From Nostoc sp. RI_552 (GTDB lineage Bacteria > Cyanobacteriota > Cyanobacteriia > Cyanobacteriales > Nostocaceae): 64,000 bases of DNA. The notes beneath the pieces are model-generated. The model did not search any database. It was not told the DNA's origin and saw only the letters and a program-made list of their open reading frames with translations. The translations under genes were made by a program, and so were the position numbers. Location: positions 25,213-89,212 of the forward strand of contig WGNO01000005.1 in NCBI GenBank assembly GCA_016124525.1. The letters are read 5' to 3'. This document shows, piece after piece, positions 36,128 through 45,330 of this stretch. Position 1 is the stretch's first letter. Every line of letters begins with the position of its first letter.

Positions 36128-36462
36128 GTGCGATTTGTTCTTTTAAAATGAGTAGAAATGCTCAGGGATAAGAGGCAACACTGGTTTAAACACCAGATTT
36201 TTGATAACTGTGTATTCATGTAGGTGAAAATCCTACCCCTAGGTTCAAGGGTGAAAGCATCTTCCCCATGGTAGCAAATGGCCATCAATTCATAAAGGGG
36301 GAGGAAAAGGCGTTCTTAATGGTAGCCTAAACCGATGAATAGACAACAAAGACGTGTTTGAAGCGTCGTGATATAAAACCAGCCAAATCAGCCTGATAGG
36401 CTGGAGCCAAAGAGCAAAGGATAAGGAAACGGCTAGTTTAAAGTAGACCGTTATGCACTAAT
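36128..36462 (+). mobile_element. Group II intron fragment, no reverse-transcriptase ORF
   Basis: Begins with the 5' consensus GTGCG (36128) seven bases after the DUF1980 stop. It carries domain-I-like landmarks such as GTAGGTGAAAATCCTACCCC, GGGTGAAAGCATC and GGATAAGGAAACGGC. No intron-encoded protein follows, and no complete domain V hairpin is visible. A GACCGTTATGCAC stretch at the end resembles only the 5' half of domain V. It is probably a deleted, splicing-dead intron. Confidence 0.6.
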
Positions 36463-36493
36463 CTCAAATCTAAAATTGTTTCATAACTGAAAA

Positions 36494-38008
36494 ATGGCTA
36501 CATCTAAGACATTTATCCAACCAATAGATCGCGTGGCGATGGCAATGATGTTGCTACTGAGTCTGGTGATTGGATTCATGATATTTCAAGGTGATGTGGT
36601 GGCACCTCGTGTCCGAGAATTTACCTGGCAAAATCAACAAATCGGATCTGAAGATATCTCTTTTACTCTCAACTTTAGTCGCCCAATGAACAGTAAAAGC
36701 GTGGAGGAGAATTTGAGAATCGAGCCACCTTTAGCAGGTAAAATCAGTTGGGCTGGACGGCGGATGGTTTATACACTACTCACACCGGCACCCTATGGGA
36801 CGAATTATGAACTGCGATTAGAAAATGCGAAAGATAGGTTTGCTGATAAATTCTCGGCTTTAAGCGCAAAACAAAGGAAAAATCCCGTCATCAAGCCTTT
36901 TACAGGTAACTTTAGATCCCGCGATCGCGTCCTCCTGTACATAGGAGCAGACCTGGAAAATCAAGGTCAGTTAGTTCTGTACAACTTAACCGAAGAGAAA
37001 AAAAATGTACTTACCCCCAAAGATCTGATTGTGATGGACTTTAAGCCATTTCCAGACGGGGAAAAAATTTTATTTTCCGCTCGCAGCTCCAACAATCCAG
37101 ATTTACTTTCGGCTCAATTATACACGGTAACAACAGGCATTTCCCCAGATGCTGAAACACCAGCAAAACCAGGAGGTAAAGTTGACCTAATTTTGGACAA
37201 TAAGCAATATCAAAACCTAAAATTTGACTTATCACCAGATGGGAAAACAATTGTTGTTCAGCGAGGGAACAGAAAAAATCCCAGTGATTTCGGGTTATGG
37301 TTTATGGCTAGCACTAGCAAGAATAGAGGAAGACCCGAGCCCCAGCGCCTCGAAAGCCAACCAGGGGGAGACTTTATCATTACTCCTGATAGTAAAGCTG
37401 TTGCCGTTGCCCAAGGTCAAGGAGCAGCTATTTTGCCATTACAAAGTGATGCCAGCAAACCTCTCAATTTTCTTCCACAATTTGGGTTAGTTCAGTCTTT
37501 CTCAAAAGATGGCTCTCAAGCAGCAATGGTAAAATTTAATACAGATTATACAAGGGATTTGTTTTTGGTCACTAACCAAGGTGTCCAGAAGCCCCTGTTA
37601 AAAACAACAGGTTCTATTATTAACTGCCAATTTGATCCTGCTTCAGCTACCCTTTATTGCTTGTTGACACAGTTAATATCGGATCAAGAATATGTAGAAC
37701 AGCCTTATTTAATAGCAATTGACCTGAACACGGCAGAACAAAAACCACTCTTGGTGCTACCCATTGAGCAGAGGAATGTGCAAATGAGTTTAGCACCGGA
37801 TGGTTTGGGTTTGCTGTTTGATCAAGTAATCCCACAAATTGATCCTGTGCCCCTATCTGCAAACGTACTCAAGACTGAAGATGGAGAAGTGATTGCTACT
37901 AGTAGCCTATGGTTAATGCCTTTGTTACCCATTGATGATGGTACTAGCAGTACAATCAAACCAGAAAAACTACCTTTAGTTGGATTTCATCCCCGTTGGT
38001 TACCTTAA
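36494..38008 (+). CDS. Membrane-anchored Ig-like plus beta-propeller protein
   Basis: 504 residues, function unknown. An N-terminal hydrophobic helix (about 12-30) anchors it. Residues about 40-120 fit a bacterial Ig-like domain of the SbsA/Big_5 type (FTLNFSRPMNSKSVEEN...YTLLTPAPYGTNYEL). The rest contains PD40/TolB-like propeller blades with F-D-L-S-P-D-G-K-T-I-V (near residue 250), ITPDSKAVAVAQG, and FSKDGSQAAMV. Likely periplasmic. The intron fragment sits directly upstream and may supply part of its leader. Confidence 0.8.
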   Translation: MATSKTFIQPIDRVAMAMMLLLSLVIGFMIFQGDVVAPRVREFTWQNQQIGSEDISFTLNFSRPMNSKSVEENLRIEPPLAGKISWAGRRMVYTLLTPAPYGTNYELRLENAKDRFADKFSALSAKQRKNPVIKPFTGNFRSRDRVLLYIGADLENQGQLVLYNLTEEKKNVLTPKDLIVMDFKPFPDGEKILFSARSSNNPDLLSAQLYTVTTGISPDAETPAKPGGKVDLILDNKQYQNLKFDLSPDGKTIVVQRGNRKNPSDFGLWFMASTSKNRGRPEPQRLESQPGGDFIITPDSKAVAVAQGQGAAILPLQSDASKPLNFLPQFGLVQSFSKDGSQAAMVKFNTDYTRDLFLVTNQGVQKPLLKTTGSIINCQFDPASATLYCLLTQLISDQEYVEQPYLIAIDLNTAEQKPLLVLPIEQRNVQMSLAPDGLGLLFDQVIPQIDPVPLSANVLKTEDGEVIATSSLWLMPLLPIDDGTSSTIKPEKLPLVGFHPRWLP

Positions 38009-38427
38009 ATAACTAACACCCATAAATGTTGATAAAAGTCAAACAGGTTTAAACCCTTGCTCACGATTGGCAATAAAACCTGTATGCTAGTGATATTTAC
38101 CTAAAAATTATCCTTGATTCCCAAGGTTGACGGAGTATAATCTCCTAATGTTATAAAGGCATCAGTTCTAGATGCAAAAACGGGAGCATTGACTAATGAC
38201 TAATGGCTCACACTGAGCTTTTAGAGTCAACCCGGGTCTAAACGTTGTTCACAGCAGAATCATTAACTGCCGACAACTGCGACAAAGTCCGATAAATCAA
38301 GATATTTAATTCTTTGATTTTATTTTTTAACCTAATCTACCCTTAACTTAACCGTGTTGATCCTGATATGACCTAATTGAGCAGCAATGTTAAACCTAGC
38401 AATGCTGAACATTTTTTAAGTGAGTGC
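38009..38427. other. About 420-bp spacer, heptamer repeats, no gene
   Basis: Contains ACTAATGACTAATGG (about 38191), a short heptamer run also seen near 45300, and an AACAGGTTTA...TAAAACCTG weak inverted repeat at 38041. It should hold the promoter of the coiled-coil gene. Confidence 0.4.
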
Positions 38428-39987
38428 ATGAATAAATTCGACACCTCAAACAACAGGGCTGGAATGGAATCGCTAAATTCTGATAATTCGCTACAACCGG
38501 AGCAGCCTAGCTGTCCATTTTACTCAATTCTGCCTCCTGACAACATGGCAAATAGACAATTGCCGCTCCTAAAACCTGCGGCAGCAGTACCACCAGGGGC
38601 AAACAATGGTGATTTACAACAAGATACAAATGATTCAGACTGGGTTGTGGAGCCTAATAGCGAACAACAAATACTTGCTGATACTGAATTTAAAAAGCTA
38701 CTGGCATTGAATGAAGAATTGCGTACAGCAAACAATCACTTGTATGAGGAGGTAGAACATCTTAAAGATGACCTCGCTGAATCAGAAAAAGCTTTGCAGT
38801 GGCAGAAAAGGCGTTCTAGTGTTGCTGAATCAATGGTTAACCAACAAACTAAGGAACTAGCGGCATCCCAAGAACAAATTAAATCTCTATTCCAAGAGTT
38901 GGAGGCATCTGTACAAACTATTAAACGGCAAGAAAACTTTATTGAAACTTATAAAGCACAACTACAAATTAGCCAACAGCGTCTGGCTCACTTAGAACGA
39001 GAATGCGCCCTGCTGCAAGCTAACTATAACGAACAGTCTCAACTAGCATCCCAATCAGAAAACACTTGTCGGGAGCTACGCAGTAGGCTAATGCGACAGC
39101 AACGCCAGACTCTACAATTCAAAGCGGCTCTGGAAAAATGCCTAGAAACACCTGGATTTAATGATTGCTCAGAGGAGACAACTAACCACCAAACAAGATT
39201 TTCAAGGAAGGCTCGGTCTTTGTTTCCTAATGTCCAGCCCATTAGACCCTGGTCAACAGAATCAGAATCTCATAGCTTTAAATTCGATTTTCCGGAAAAT
39301 CAATCTGTGGATCCGCCTAGCGAGTTATCAAGACCACCTATAAACAGCAATCATAACTCTGAGTCCATTGTTTCATGGCCTGAAAAATTGCCAATTACGG
39401 AAAATACACCTGTTTCCTCACAACCAGGGACTTCAGAAGTTGAGGAATCTACCACTACATCAGAAACTATTTCATCCCTGGGATCATCAAAGCTGGATGC
39501 TCAATTGGATAGTCTCATCCAAATGTTTTTCACTATTGATTCTGCACCTGCATCACCGCCCCCACCTGAGATTAACGTAGAAACAAACCAAACTGAAGCA
39601 CCTGTTGGGGAAACTAAGGTCACAACTTTTAAGAATACCGAGGAATCATTAACTTCAGCAAAATCGCAATTAGAAATATTGACGGGGGAGGAAGATTTTA
39701 TAGCTTCACCTGTAAATAATTCACCAGAGTCCTTGACTTTGCCTTGGGAGAAGACAAATGTTGATAGCTCTTCTGGTGCAGGTGTGGCACAGGAAGATTG
39801 TTCTTCAACCAACTCACAACTGCATCGGGCTGATTTGTCCTCAGATTATTATGGAGACTACGCCAAAGATACTCAATCACCTTCACCAGTGGTTTATCCT
39901 CAGCGTCCACCTAAAGGACGTAAGTCTTTGTCATCAGTACAACTACCTGATTTTCGTCCCAACAATCAATATAGCAATCCTCAATGA
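38428..39987 (+). CDS. Coiled-coil protein with disordered C-terminal half
   Basis: Not recognised. From the ATG at 38428 it is 519 residues. An in-frame TTG at 38377 could add 17 more. Residues about 85-245 are a long coiled coil (heptads such as LLALNEELRTANNHLYEEVEHL, shown here in two overlapping blocks of charged residues, then QEQIKSLFQELEASV). The remaining 270 residues are rich in Ser, Pro, Thr and Glu and likely disordered, with a basic KGRKSL near the end. No membrane segment. Soluble coiled-coil proteins of this shape in filamentous cyanobacteria include cytoskeleton-like and motility factors. That parallel is only by shape. Confidence 0.75.
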   Translation: MNKFDTSNNRAGMESLNSDNSLQPEQPSCPFYSILPPDNMANRQLPLLKPAAAVPPGANNGDLQQDTNDSDWVVEPNSEQQILADTEFKKLLALNEELRTANNHLYEEVEHLKDDLAESEKALQWQKRRSSVAESMVNQQTKELAASQEQIKSLFQELEASVQTIKRQENFIETYKAQLQISQQRLAHLERECALLQANYNEQSQLASQSENTCRELRSRLMRQQRQTLQFKAALEKCLETPGFNDCSEETTNHQTRFSRKARSLFPNVQPIRPWSTESESHSFKFDFPENQSVDPPSELSRPPINSNHNSESIVSWPEKLPITENTPVSSQPGTSEVEESTTTSETISSLGSSKLDAQLDSLIQMFFTIDSAPASPPPPEINVETNQTEAPVGETKVTTFKNTEESLTSAKSQLEILTGEEDFIASPVNNSPESLTLPWEKTNVDSSSGAGVAQEDCSSTNSQLHRADLSSDYYGDYAKDTQSPSPVVYPQRPPKGRKSLSSVQLPDFRPNNQYSNPQ

Positions 39988-40055
39988 TGGTGGGTTTAGC
40001 TGTCACTTACCCACCGTAGAATTTTTGAATAATTGATTTTGAGGGAATCCCTCAG

Positions 40056-42221
40056 TTAATTGAGGATTTTTGCTTCCGACTTGGCAATGATGGTGTCTGA
40101 ATTGAATTGTGCTGAAGGATTTGGCGATGGGGGTTTACCAGTGGCGATTGCGCCGAGGGCAGTGCCGAAGGTAATGGCGTACTTGATCACCAAGAGGCGG
40201 AACCACAATGCTGGATAGCGGGTTTCCAGCCAAGGTTGACTCCGCACCAGGAGGCGTGGGAACCAGCCACTGAGTAAAGCACTGACTAGGGAATGAAGAC
40301 CGAAATTAAAATAATTACCCAACCACCGAACTAAATCTTTGAATCCAGCTAACTGCCAAATCCATAAGATCAGGGCAGGATTTCTGCGAGCTGCTTTCAG
40401 TGCTAGACGGTTAAAAGTGAACCAATCACACCTATCTTTGATGAAATTATCTGCTACTTCTTGTGGTTCATCTGCTAATAATCCAAAGAAGGTATTGAGC
40501 ATGGAGTTAATTCGTTGGGGGGGTAAAAATTTCCCCGTGGGAACCATCATACCCTTAGAAAATAGCCAAGTTACGGAGACATTGCTTTGGTAGGCGCGAA
40601 TCCTGTTTAAATTGCGCCAACTTAGCAAGTCATGCTTGATGGCTGTATCTAAAAGTGTTGTTAAACGCTCCAAGTTACGAACTAGGGAACCAAAACCTGT
40701 AAAAACCAGGGGAGATTGAAGGGATGCTGCATCACCAATGGCAATCAATCTATCAAAGGCAACGGTGCGATCGCTACTTCCTACACTAAAATGTCCCGGT
40801 ATATAGCCAAATGTGGGCTTCTTCCATATTAGTTTATCTAGGTCACAGCGCCGATACTCTGGCAAAATTGTGAAAAAGTCCTCGTACATTTCCAGTAAGG
40901 AACCGGGATTTTGTGGATTGACTTCGTGGTAATGAAATAAATAAATAGTCAGTTCTTCATCAAATCCGGGAAATAATTCCCAAATCAATTGCCTCCCCCG
41001 GGAAATATCTCCGTGACTGTAAAGTACATCTCCATACTGGGAATCCCAAACCCCTGGTGCAAAGCCCCCTGAAATTACTGCTCCCACCGTGGGACACACA
41101 CTGTCAAAGGCACGACCACCATTTAATTGCCAAGCGATGGGGGAAGCAGTTCCCATGGCATCAATTAACAGTCGTCCGCTAACGCGCTGCTCATTTCCAT
41201 CCTTGCAGTTTTTGACCGTAATCACAACTTGTGATTTGTCAATATCGGCACGCATAAACTCTGTTTCATCCCAGATTTCACCACCGGCATCGCAAAGTTT
41301 TTGACCGCACATTCGCAGCCATTTCTCCGAGTCCAAAGCAATATTCAACACAGTGGGTGTGTGCAAGACAGGCGATCGCAATTTAGGGGGATTATTACCA
41401 TCAAAAAATTTATTGAATCCGTCTTTGTATTCCCGCACAATTAGAGTTTCTAACTCAGAGGCTGTGACCAAACCGAGGTTAAGTAAGCTTTGAAGTTCAT
41501 CACGAGAAATATTCCATTCTCGATTCATCCGTCCAAAAGGCAAGCGTTCCACCAGTAGCACTTTATAGCCTAATTTAGCCATGACGGCTGCATGAATGAC
41601 CCCTAGGGCGCCACCGATGTAAATCAGGTCGTAGGTAGGGGATGACAGCGGTGTTATCTTACTAATTTTCTCATCTTCCGCAAATGCTCTAATTTGGGAA
41701 AAAACTACTTGACGGGGCTGGCGAGGGTTACGCACCCCTTCCCGCCATCTTTGCTCCCACCAGTAGGCTCGCTTGAGATCATATTCCCCATTAGGCATTT
41801 GACGAAAATATTTAACCGTGAGGGGGTAAACAGTTTCTAGTTCCTCAAAAATCGATGCTTGGGAATCAATGACTGGAGGTTCAAGGTATTTATGGGGAAA
41901 TTGCTGTCTGATTTGATGGTTTAGACGTTTCAGGATTTGTGCTTCTCCACAAACAGGCTGATCTGCCCAACGAAAGACTTTTAGATAAGTAGTGCGCTGT
42001 ACAGACCAGAGAAATACAGAAAGTTCCCTCGCTAATTTTTCGGTAGTCACCGCCTCGGCATTTGTAATTTTTGTCGGTATTTTCAGGCGCAAGCCATCTG
42101 GGGTGACTAATTTTTCCCCACATTCCGGTTGAAAATCTTTTTGCAGCCAACTGAGTACAGCCGCAGTGTCTGGTGTGGGAATTTCTAAATAAAGTATTTC
42201 TTTCATCATTTTTGTTGACAT
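40056..42221 (-). CDS. cruA: CruA-type lycopene cyclase (FAD-dependent)
   Basis: FixC-superfamily flavoprotein of 721 residues. The family closes the beta-ring(s) of lycopene in cyanobacteria lacking CrtL. The dinucleotide motif YIGGALGVIHAAVMAKLG sits near residue 203, followed by VERLPFGRMNREWNISRDEL, the stretch shared by CruA and its paralogue CruP. LLIDAMGTASPIA and AIGDAASLQSPLVFTGFGS complete the FAD site. The ~200-residue N-terminal extension (YPLTVKYFRQ...) fits CruA, since CruP is shorter. Choice between the two is by length and this extension. The C-terminal 120 residues have hydrophobic patches fitting thylakoid contact. It is convergent with the coiled-coil gene. Confidence 0.72.
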   Translation of the reverse strand: MSTKMMKEILYLEIPTPDTAAVLSWLQKDFQPECGEKLVTPDGLRLKIPTKITNAEAVTTEKLARELSVFLWSVQRTTYLKVFRWADQPVCGEAQILKRLNHQIRQQFPHKYLEPPVIDSQASIFEELETVYPLTVKYFRQMPNGEYDLKRAYWWEQRWREGVRNPRQPRQVVFSQIRAFAEDEKISKITPLSSPTYDLIYIGGALGVIHAAVMAKLGYKVLLVERLPFGRMNREWNISRDELQSLLNLGLVTASELETLIVREYKDGFNKFFDGNNPPKLRSPVLHTPTVLNIALDSEKWLRMCGQKLCDAGGEIWDETEFMRADIDKSQVVITVKNCKDGNEQRVSGRLLIDAMGTASPIAWQLNGGRAFDSVCPTVGAVISGGFAPGVWDSQYGDVLYSHGDISRGRQLIWELFPGFDEELTIYLFHYHEVNPQNPGSLLEMYEDFFTILPEYRRCDLDKLIWKKPTFGYIPGHFSVGSSDRTVAFDRLIAIGDAASLQSPLVFTGFGSLVRNLERLTTLLDTAIKHDLLSWRNLNRIRAYQSNVSVTWLFSKGMMVPTGKFLPPQRINSMLNTFFGLLADEPQEVADNFIKDRCDWFTFNRLALKAARRNPALILWIWQLAGFKDLVRWLGNYFNFGLHSLVSALLSGWFPRLLVRSQPWLETRYPALWFRLLVIKYAITFGTALGAIATGKPPSPNPSAQFNSDTIIAKSEAKILN

Positions 42222-42369
42222 TTCGGAATAATCTGTTCACTCAGACGGATTTTACAAAGGCATAAACCAAGTTAAACTGCGCCCTATTGGTTCAATAAAG
42301 ATTGAGTAAAGAATTTTTAATAGTTTGTCAAAGTTTACGGTTCATTTTATATTTTTTTAAGCCTACACC

Positions 42370-42603
42370 ATGAATTATCCCATCCCAGACAGTCCCCAAA
42401 AAATTTTTGCCCTGCGACAACAGCCCATTGATGAGGAACTAGTAGCATCAGCCATAGTCGGAGTCATCAAACTTGTTCGCTCTCAGGGACAATCTTTAGA
42501 TGAATTAACCGCGCAACTATTAGCTGATGACCCGATGCTTAATCACCAGCAACGACGTTGGCTTAGTCAATTGGTTACCCAATCCTGGGAACAATTTTCT
42601 TGA
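42370..42603 (+). CDS. Small conserved-looking soluble protein
   Basis: 77 residues, no membrane segment, not recognised. Mostly helical, with ELVASAIVGVIKLVRSQGQ and DELTAQLLADDPMLNHQQRRWL blocks. It sits alone between the divergently transcribed cruA-type gene and the convergent cimA. Coding character is good and there is no overlap with a better frame, so I accept it as a small cyanobacterial gene of unknown role. Confidence 0.65.
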   Translation: MNYPIPDSPQKIFALRQQPIDEELVASAIVGVIKLVRSQGQSLDELTAQLLADDPMLNHQQRRWLSQLVTQSWEQFS

Positions 42604-42661
42604 CGGTAATTGGTAGTTAGCCATTGGGAAGTTACATTTGTCCCCTACTCCTTACTGACCT

Positions 42662-44296
42662 TCATCTAGAAGTTTTCAAAGCTGCTTCTACTTGAGAATG
42701 TAACAACAAACCATATTCCAAGCCTTCTACCACTGCTTGATAAGAAGCTGCTAAAATGTTGGGGGAGACTCCTACAGTGGTCCAGCGTTGAGAACCACTT
42801 CCTGATTCCACTAACACACGAGTCTTAGCTGCCGTACCTGTATGTCCGTCGAGAATCCGTACCTTGTAATCTGTTAATTCAAAGGTGGCAATTTGCGGAT
42901 AAAAGTTGACTAAGGCTTTGCGTAAAGCAGCATCTAAAGCTGCAACTGGGCCGTTTCCTTCCGCAGCTTCGAGAATATCTTTCCCATTCACACCTATTTT
43001 CACTGTGGCTAGGGCATTGTTAGTTTCTTTACCTTCCACTAAGTCACAATGTACTTGAAAACCTTTGACTTCAAAGAACTGCCGACGACCGCCCAGAGCT
43101 TCATACATCAACAGTGCAAAACTCGCCTCTGCTGCTTCAAATTGATATCCTTGACTTTCTAATTCTTTGAGGCGTTGCAGAATTTCTCGGGCGGCTGGTT
43201 TGTCCTTATCTAGTTCAATACCAAAAGTACGGGCTTTGGCTAAAACATTACTGAGTCCAGATTGTTCGGAAATTACTATGCGGCGACGGTTACCGACTTG
43301 CTGTGGTTGGATGTGTTCGTAAGTTACAGGATTTCGTTCCACGGCTGACACATGGATACCGCCTTTGTGTGCAAAAGCTGAACTTCCGACAAAGGGTGCA
43401 TGTTCATCCGGGGCGAGGTTGACCACCTCACTCACAAAGCGACTAGCTTCTGTAAGTTGATTGAGCTGGTGTTCTGCAATACAGCCATAACCAAGCTTTA
43501 GTTGTAAATTGGGAATTAATGAACAGAGATTGGCGTTACCACAACGTTCACCGTAGCCATTGATGGTGCCTTGTACCATTTTTGCCCCTGCCATTACCGC
43601 AGCCAAGGCATTAGCAACTGCCGTATCGGAATCATTATGAGTATGAATACCAATTTGGGGAATTGATTGTGGACTAATGACTGATGAAACATGACTAATA
43701 ACTGATTCCACGATTTGACCTACTTCGTGGGGTAATGTACCACCATTAGTGTCACAGAGCACTAGCCATTGAGCGCCAGCTGCGATGGCAGCTTCTAAGG
43801 TTTGTAAAGCATAATCTCTGTGCTGTTTGTAGCCATCAAACCAATGTTCGGCATCATAAATTACCCGTCGTCCTTGAGAACAAAGATACTGGATGGTATC
43901 CCGAATCATTGCTAAATTTTCTGTTAAAGTCGTTTTGAGACCTGCCGTGACCTGTAAATCCCAAGATTTGCCAAAAACTGTCACCCAACGAGTACCCGCA
44001 GTCAGAATCGCTTGTAACATGGCTTCAGAGTCAGCGGTGGTATGGGGACGACGTGTGGAACAAAAAGCCACTATTTCTGCCTGTTTAAGCGGATCTTCTT
44101 GCAATTTCCAGAAGAACTGAACATCCTTAGGATTGGCACCAGGCCAACCACCTTCGATGAAGGGAATTCCTAGTTGGTCGAGTCTGCGGGCAATGCGTAA
44201 TTTATCTTCTATAGAAACTGATAAGCCTTCGCGCTGAGTGCCATCCCGTAGCGTGGTGTCATAGAGCCAAAGTCGAGGTGAGGTGTTTGTGGTCAT
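42662..44296 (-). CDS. cimA: (R)-citramalate synthase
   Basis: Condenses pyruvate and acetyl-CoA to citramalate, the threonine-independent entry to isoleucine. The 544-residue protein starts at the ATG at 44296 (MTTNTSPRLWLYDTTLRDG). Upstream in-frame codons to 44410 overlap the divergent ferredoxin gene and are not family-like. The LYDTTLRDGTQREG and HTHNDSDTAVANALAAV motifs and the C-terminal LeuA dimer/regulatory domain (from about 410) are present, the last a likely isoleucine-feedback site. FIEGGWPGANPKD distinguishes it from 2-isopropylmalate synthase. Codons near residue 200 (SVISHVSSVISPQS) come from heptamer-repeat-like DNA and look like an insert. Confidence 0.93.
   Translation of the reverse strand: MTTNTSPRLWLYDTTLRDGTQREGLSVSIEDKLRIARRLDQLGIPFIEGGWPGANPKDVQFFWKLQEDPLKQAEIVAFCSTRRPHTTADSEAMLQAILTAGTRWVTVFGKSWDLQVTAGLKTTLTENLAMIRDTIQYLCSQGRRVIYDAEHWFDGYKQHRDYALQTLEAAIAAGAQWLVLCDTNGGTLPHEVGQIVESVISHVSSVISPQSIPQIGIHTHNDSDTAVANALAAVMAGAKMVQGTINGYGERCGNANLCSLIPNLQLKLGYGCIAEHQLNQLTEASRFVSEVVNLAPDEHAPFVGSSAFAHKGGIHVSAVERNPVTYEHIQPQQVGNRRRIVISEQSGLSNVLAKARTFGIELDKDKPAAREILQRLKELESQGYQFEAAEASFALLMYEALGGRRQFFEVKGFQVHCDLVEGKETNNALATVKIGVNGKDILEAAEGNGPVAALDAALRKALVNFYPQIATFELTDYKVRILDGHTGTAAKTRVLVESGSGSQRWTTVGVSPNILAASYQAVVEGLEYGLLLHSQVEAALKTSR
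43668..43715 (-). repeat. Heptamer-type repeat DNA inside cimA
   Basis: On the coding strand the stretch reads CAGTTATTAGTCATG and TCAGTCATTAGTCC, matching the TTAGTCA units common in the spacers of this window (for example 38191 and 45300). It stays in frame and lengthens a surface loop just before the HTHNDS metal-binding motif. Confidence 0.5.
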
Positions 44297-44379
44297 AAAA
44301 CTGAGACTTGCGAGACAACGAGTAAGGTGATGTGCCAATATACAACAAAAAGCCAGTTTGGTAATTTGGTAATTAAGAC

Positions 44380-44718
44380 ATGCCCAAAGTAAAAGCTCAA
44401 GGTCAGACAATTGAGTGCGACGTGGGAGCTAATTTAAGGGGAGTTTTGCTGCAAAACGGTATTGACCTTTACAATGGCGGCGCTAAGTTAATCAACTGTC
44501 GAGGTATTGGCAGTTGTGGAACCTGTGCGGTCAAGGTAGAAGGTGAAGTATCTGCTGCAAATTGGCGAGATAAAGCTAGACGCTCGCTTCCTCCTCATTC
44601 TCCTACAACAGAACTCCGTTTGGCCTGTCAAACTGAGGTATTAGGAGATGTAAGAGTAACAAAATACGATGGATTTTGGGGACAAGGTTCTCAAATATTC
44701 TGGACACCAGAAGGTTAG
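44380..44718 (+). CDS. 2Fe-2S ferredoxin-like protein
   Basis: 112 residues with a plant-type 2Fe-2S fold: cysteines in LINCRGIGSCGTCAVKV (C-x5-C-x2-C, residues about 40-49) and a fourth in LRLACQTEV near residue 83. The C-terminal 25 residues are aromatic (YDGFWGQGSQIFW) beyond the usual core. It could carry electrons between soluble partners. Specific partner unknown. It is divergent from cimA across 83 bp. The Ser/Thr-repeat gene follows after 23 bp and may share its transcript. Confidence 0.88.
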   Translation: MPKVKAQGQTIECDVGANLRGVLLQNGIDLYNGGAKLINCRGIGSCGTCAVKVEGEVSAANWRDKARRSLPPHSPTTELRLACQTEVLGDVRVTKYDGFWGQGSQIFWTPEG

Positions 44719-44741
44719 GTTAAAAAAGGAGAGAAAAAAAG

Positions 44742-45218
44742 ATGGGTAGATGGACTCCACTAATTCTCATGGCTGGGGGCTTGGCAATATTACTGGGTAC
44801 ATTATTGGGTATTAACTTTCCCATAGGTGGACAACAAACCGCCGATAATGATGCTCCTGAAGGCAGAACATCTAAAGTTCTTCCAGCTAATATTAATGTT
44901 AATAGCTCCTCTGCTAGCAGAGGTACAAGAAACGATACAGCTCCTGAAAACGGAAGCAGTGTTGCCCAGGAAAGTTTTTCTTCTCCTGACAACAGCAGCA
45001 TCGCTCAAAGTAATGATTCGCCCTCAACCTCTGACAATGGATCAGGTAGCACAAGTACAGGCTTTGATTCAGGTACATCATCCAGCACCACAGCCAGCAC
45101 ATCCAGCACCACAGCCAGCACATCCAGCACCACAGCCAGCACATCCAGCACAGCCAGCACATCCAGCACAGCCAGCACAGCAACTGAGGGTAGGAGACCA
45201 ATCCGGGCTTTGTGGTAA
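44742..45218 (+). CDS. Membrane-anchored Ser/Thr-repeat protein
   Basis: 158 residues, not recognised. GGAG lies eleven bases before the ATG. A single hydrophobic N-terminal segment (LILMAGGLAILLGTLLGI, about 7-24) is followed by a disordered, Ser/Asn/Asp-rich stretch. The C-terminal region consists of TASTSST units (residues about 112-147) and ends in a basic tail. The repeat DNA is a 21- then 18-bp tandem array (45076-45182). Probably anchored in the inner membrane with a flexible arm outside. It follows the ferredoxin-like gene by 23 bp. Confidence 0.7.
   Translation: MGRWTPLILMAGGLAILLGTLLGINFPIGGQQTADNDAPEGRTSKVLPANINVNSSSASRGTRNDTAPENGSSVAQESFSSPDNSSIAQSNDSPSTSDNGSGSTSTGFDSGTSSSTTASTSSTTASTSSTTASTSSTASTSSTASTATEGRRPIRALW
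45076..45182 (+). repeat. 21/18-bp tandem repeats in the Ser/Thr protein
   Basis: Units ACATCCAGCACCACAGCCAGC (21 bp) begin near 45099 and 45120, with a related copy before them, and are followed by two 18-bp versions lacking one CAC (45141 and 45159). Lengths are multiples of three, so copy-number change keeps the frame. Confidence 0.75.
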
Positions 45219-45330
45219 ACCTAGACAGTTGTTAGTTGCTAATAATTAATTACAAGTTATAAGGCGATGAGTTATTAGTTATGAGTTATTGGTTATGTAC
45301 TAATTGTAGATACCTAATGATCAATGACTA
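45219..45330. repeat. Heptamer-type repeats before thiO-thiG
   Basis: The spacer is built from TTAGTTA, GAGTTATTGG and ACTAATG units (GTTAGTTGCTAATAATTAAT..., ATGACTAATGAGTAG). It is short-repeat spacer DNA. No TPP riboswitch is present here, unlike thiC. Confidence 0.5.

Noticed and set aside
36128..36462. Complete mobile group II intron
   Set aside because: No reverse transcriptase frame and no complete domain V hairpin before the next gene at 36494.
44827..45249. 140-codon frame with QPAHPAP repeats
   Set aside because: Alternate frame of the Ser/Thr-repeat gene. The chosen frame has the ribosome site and membrane segment.
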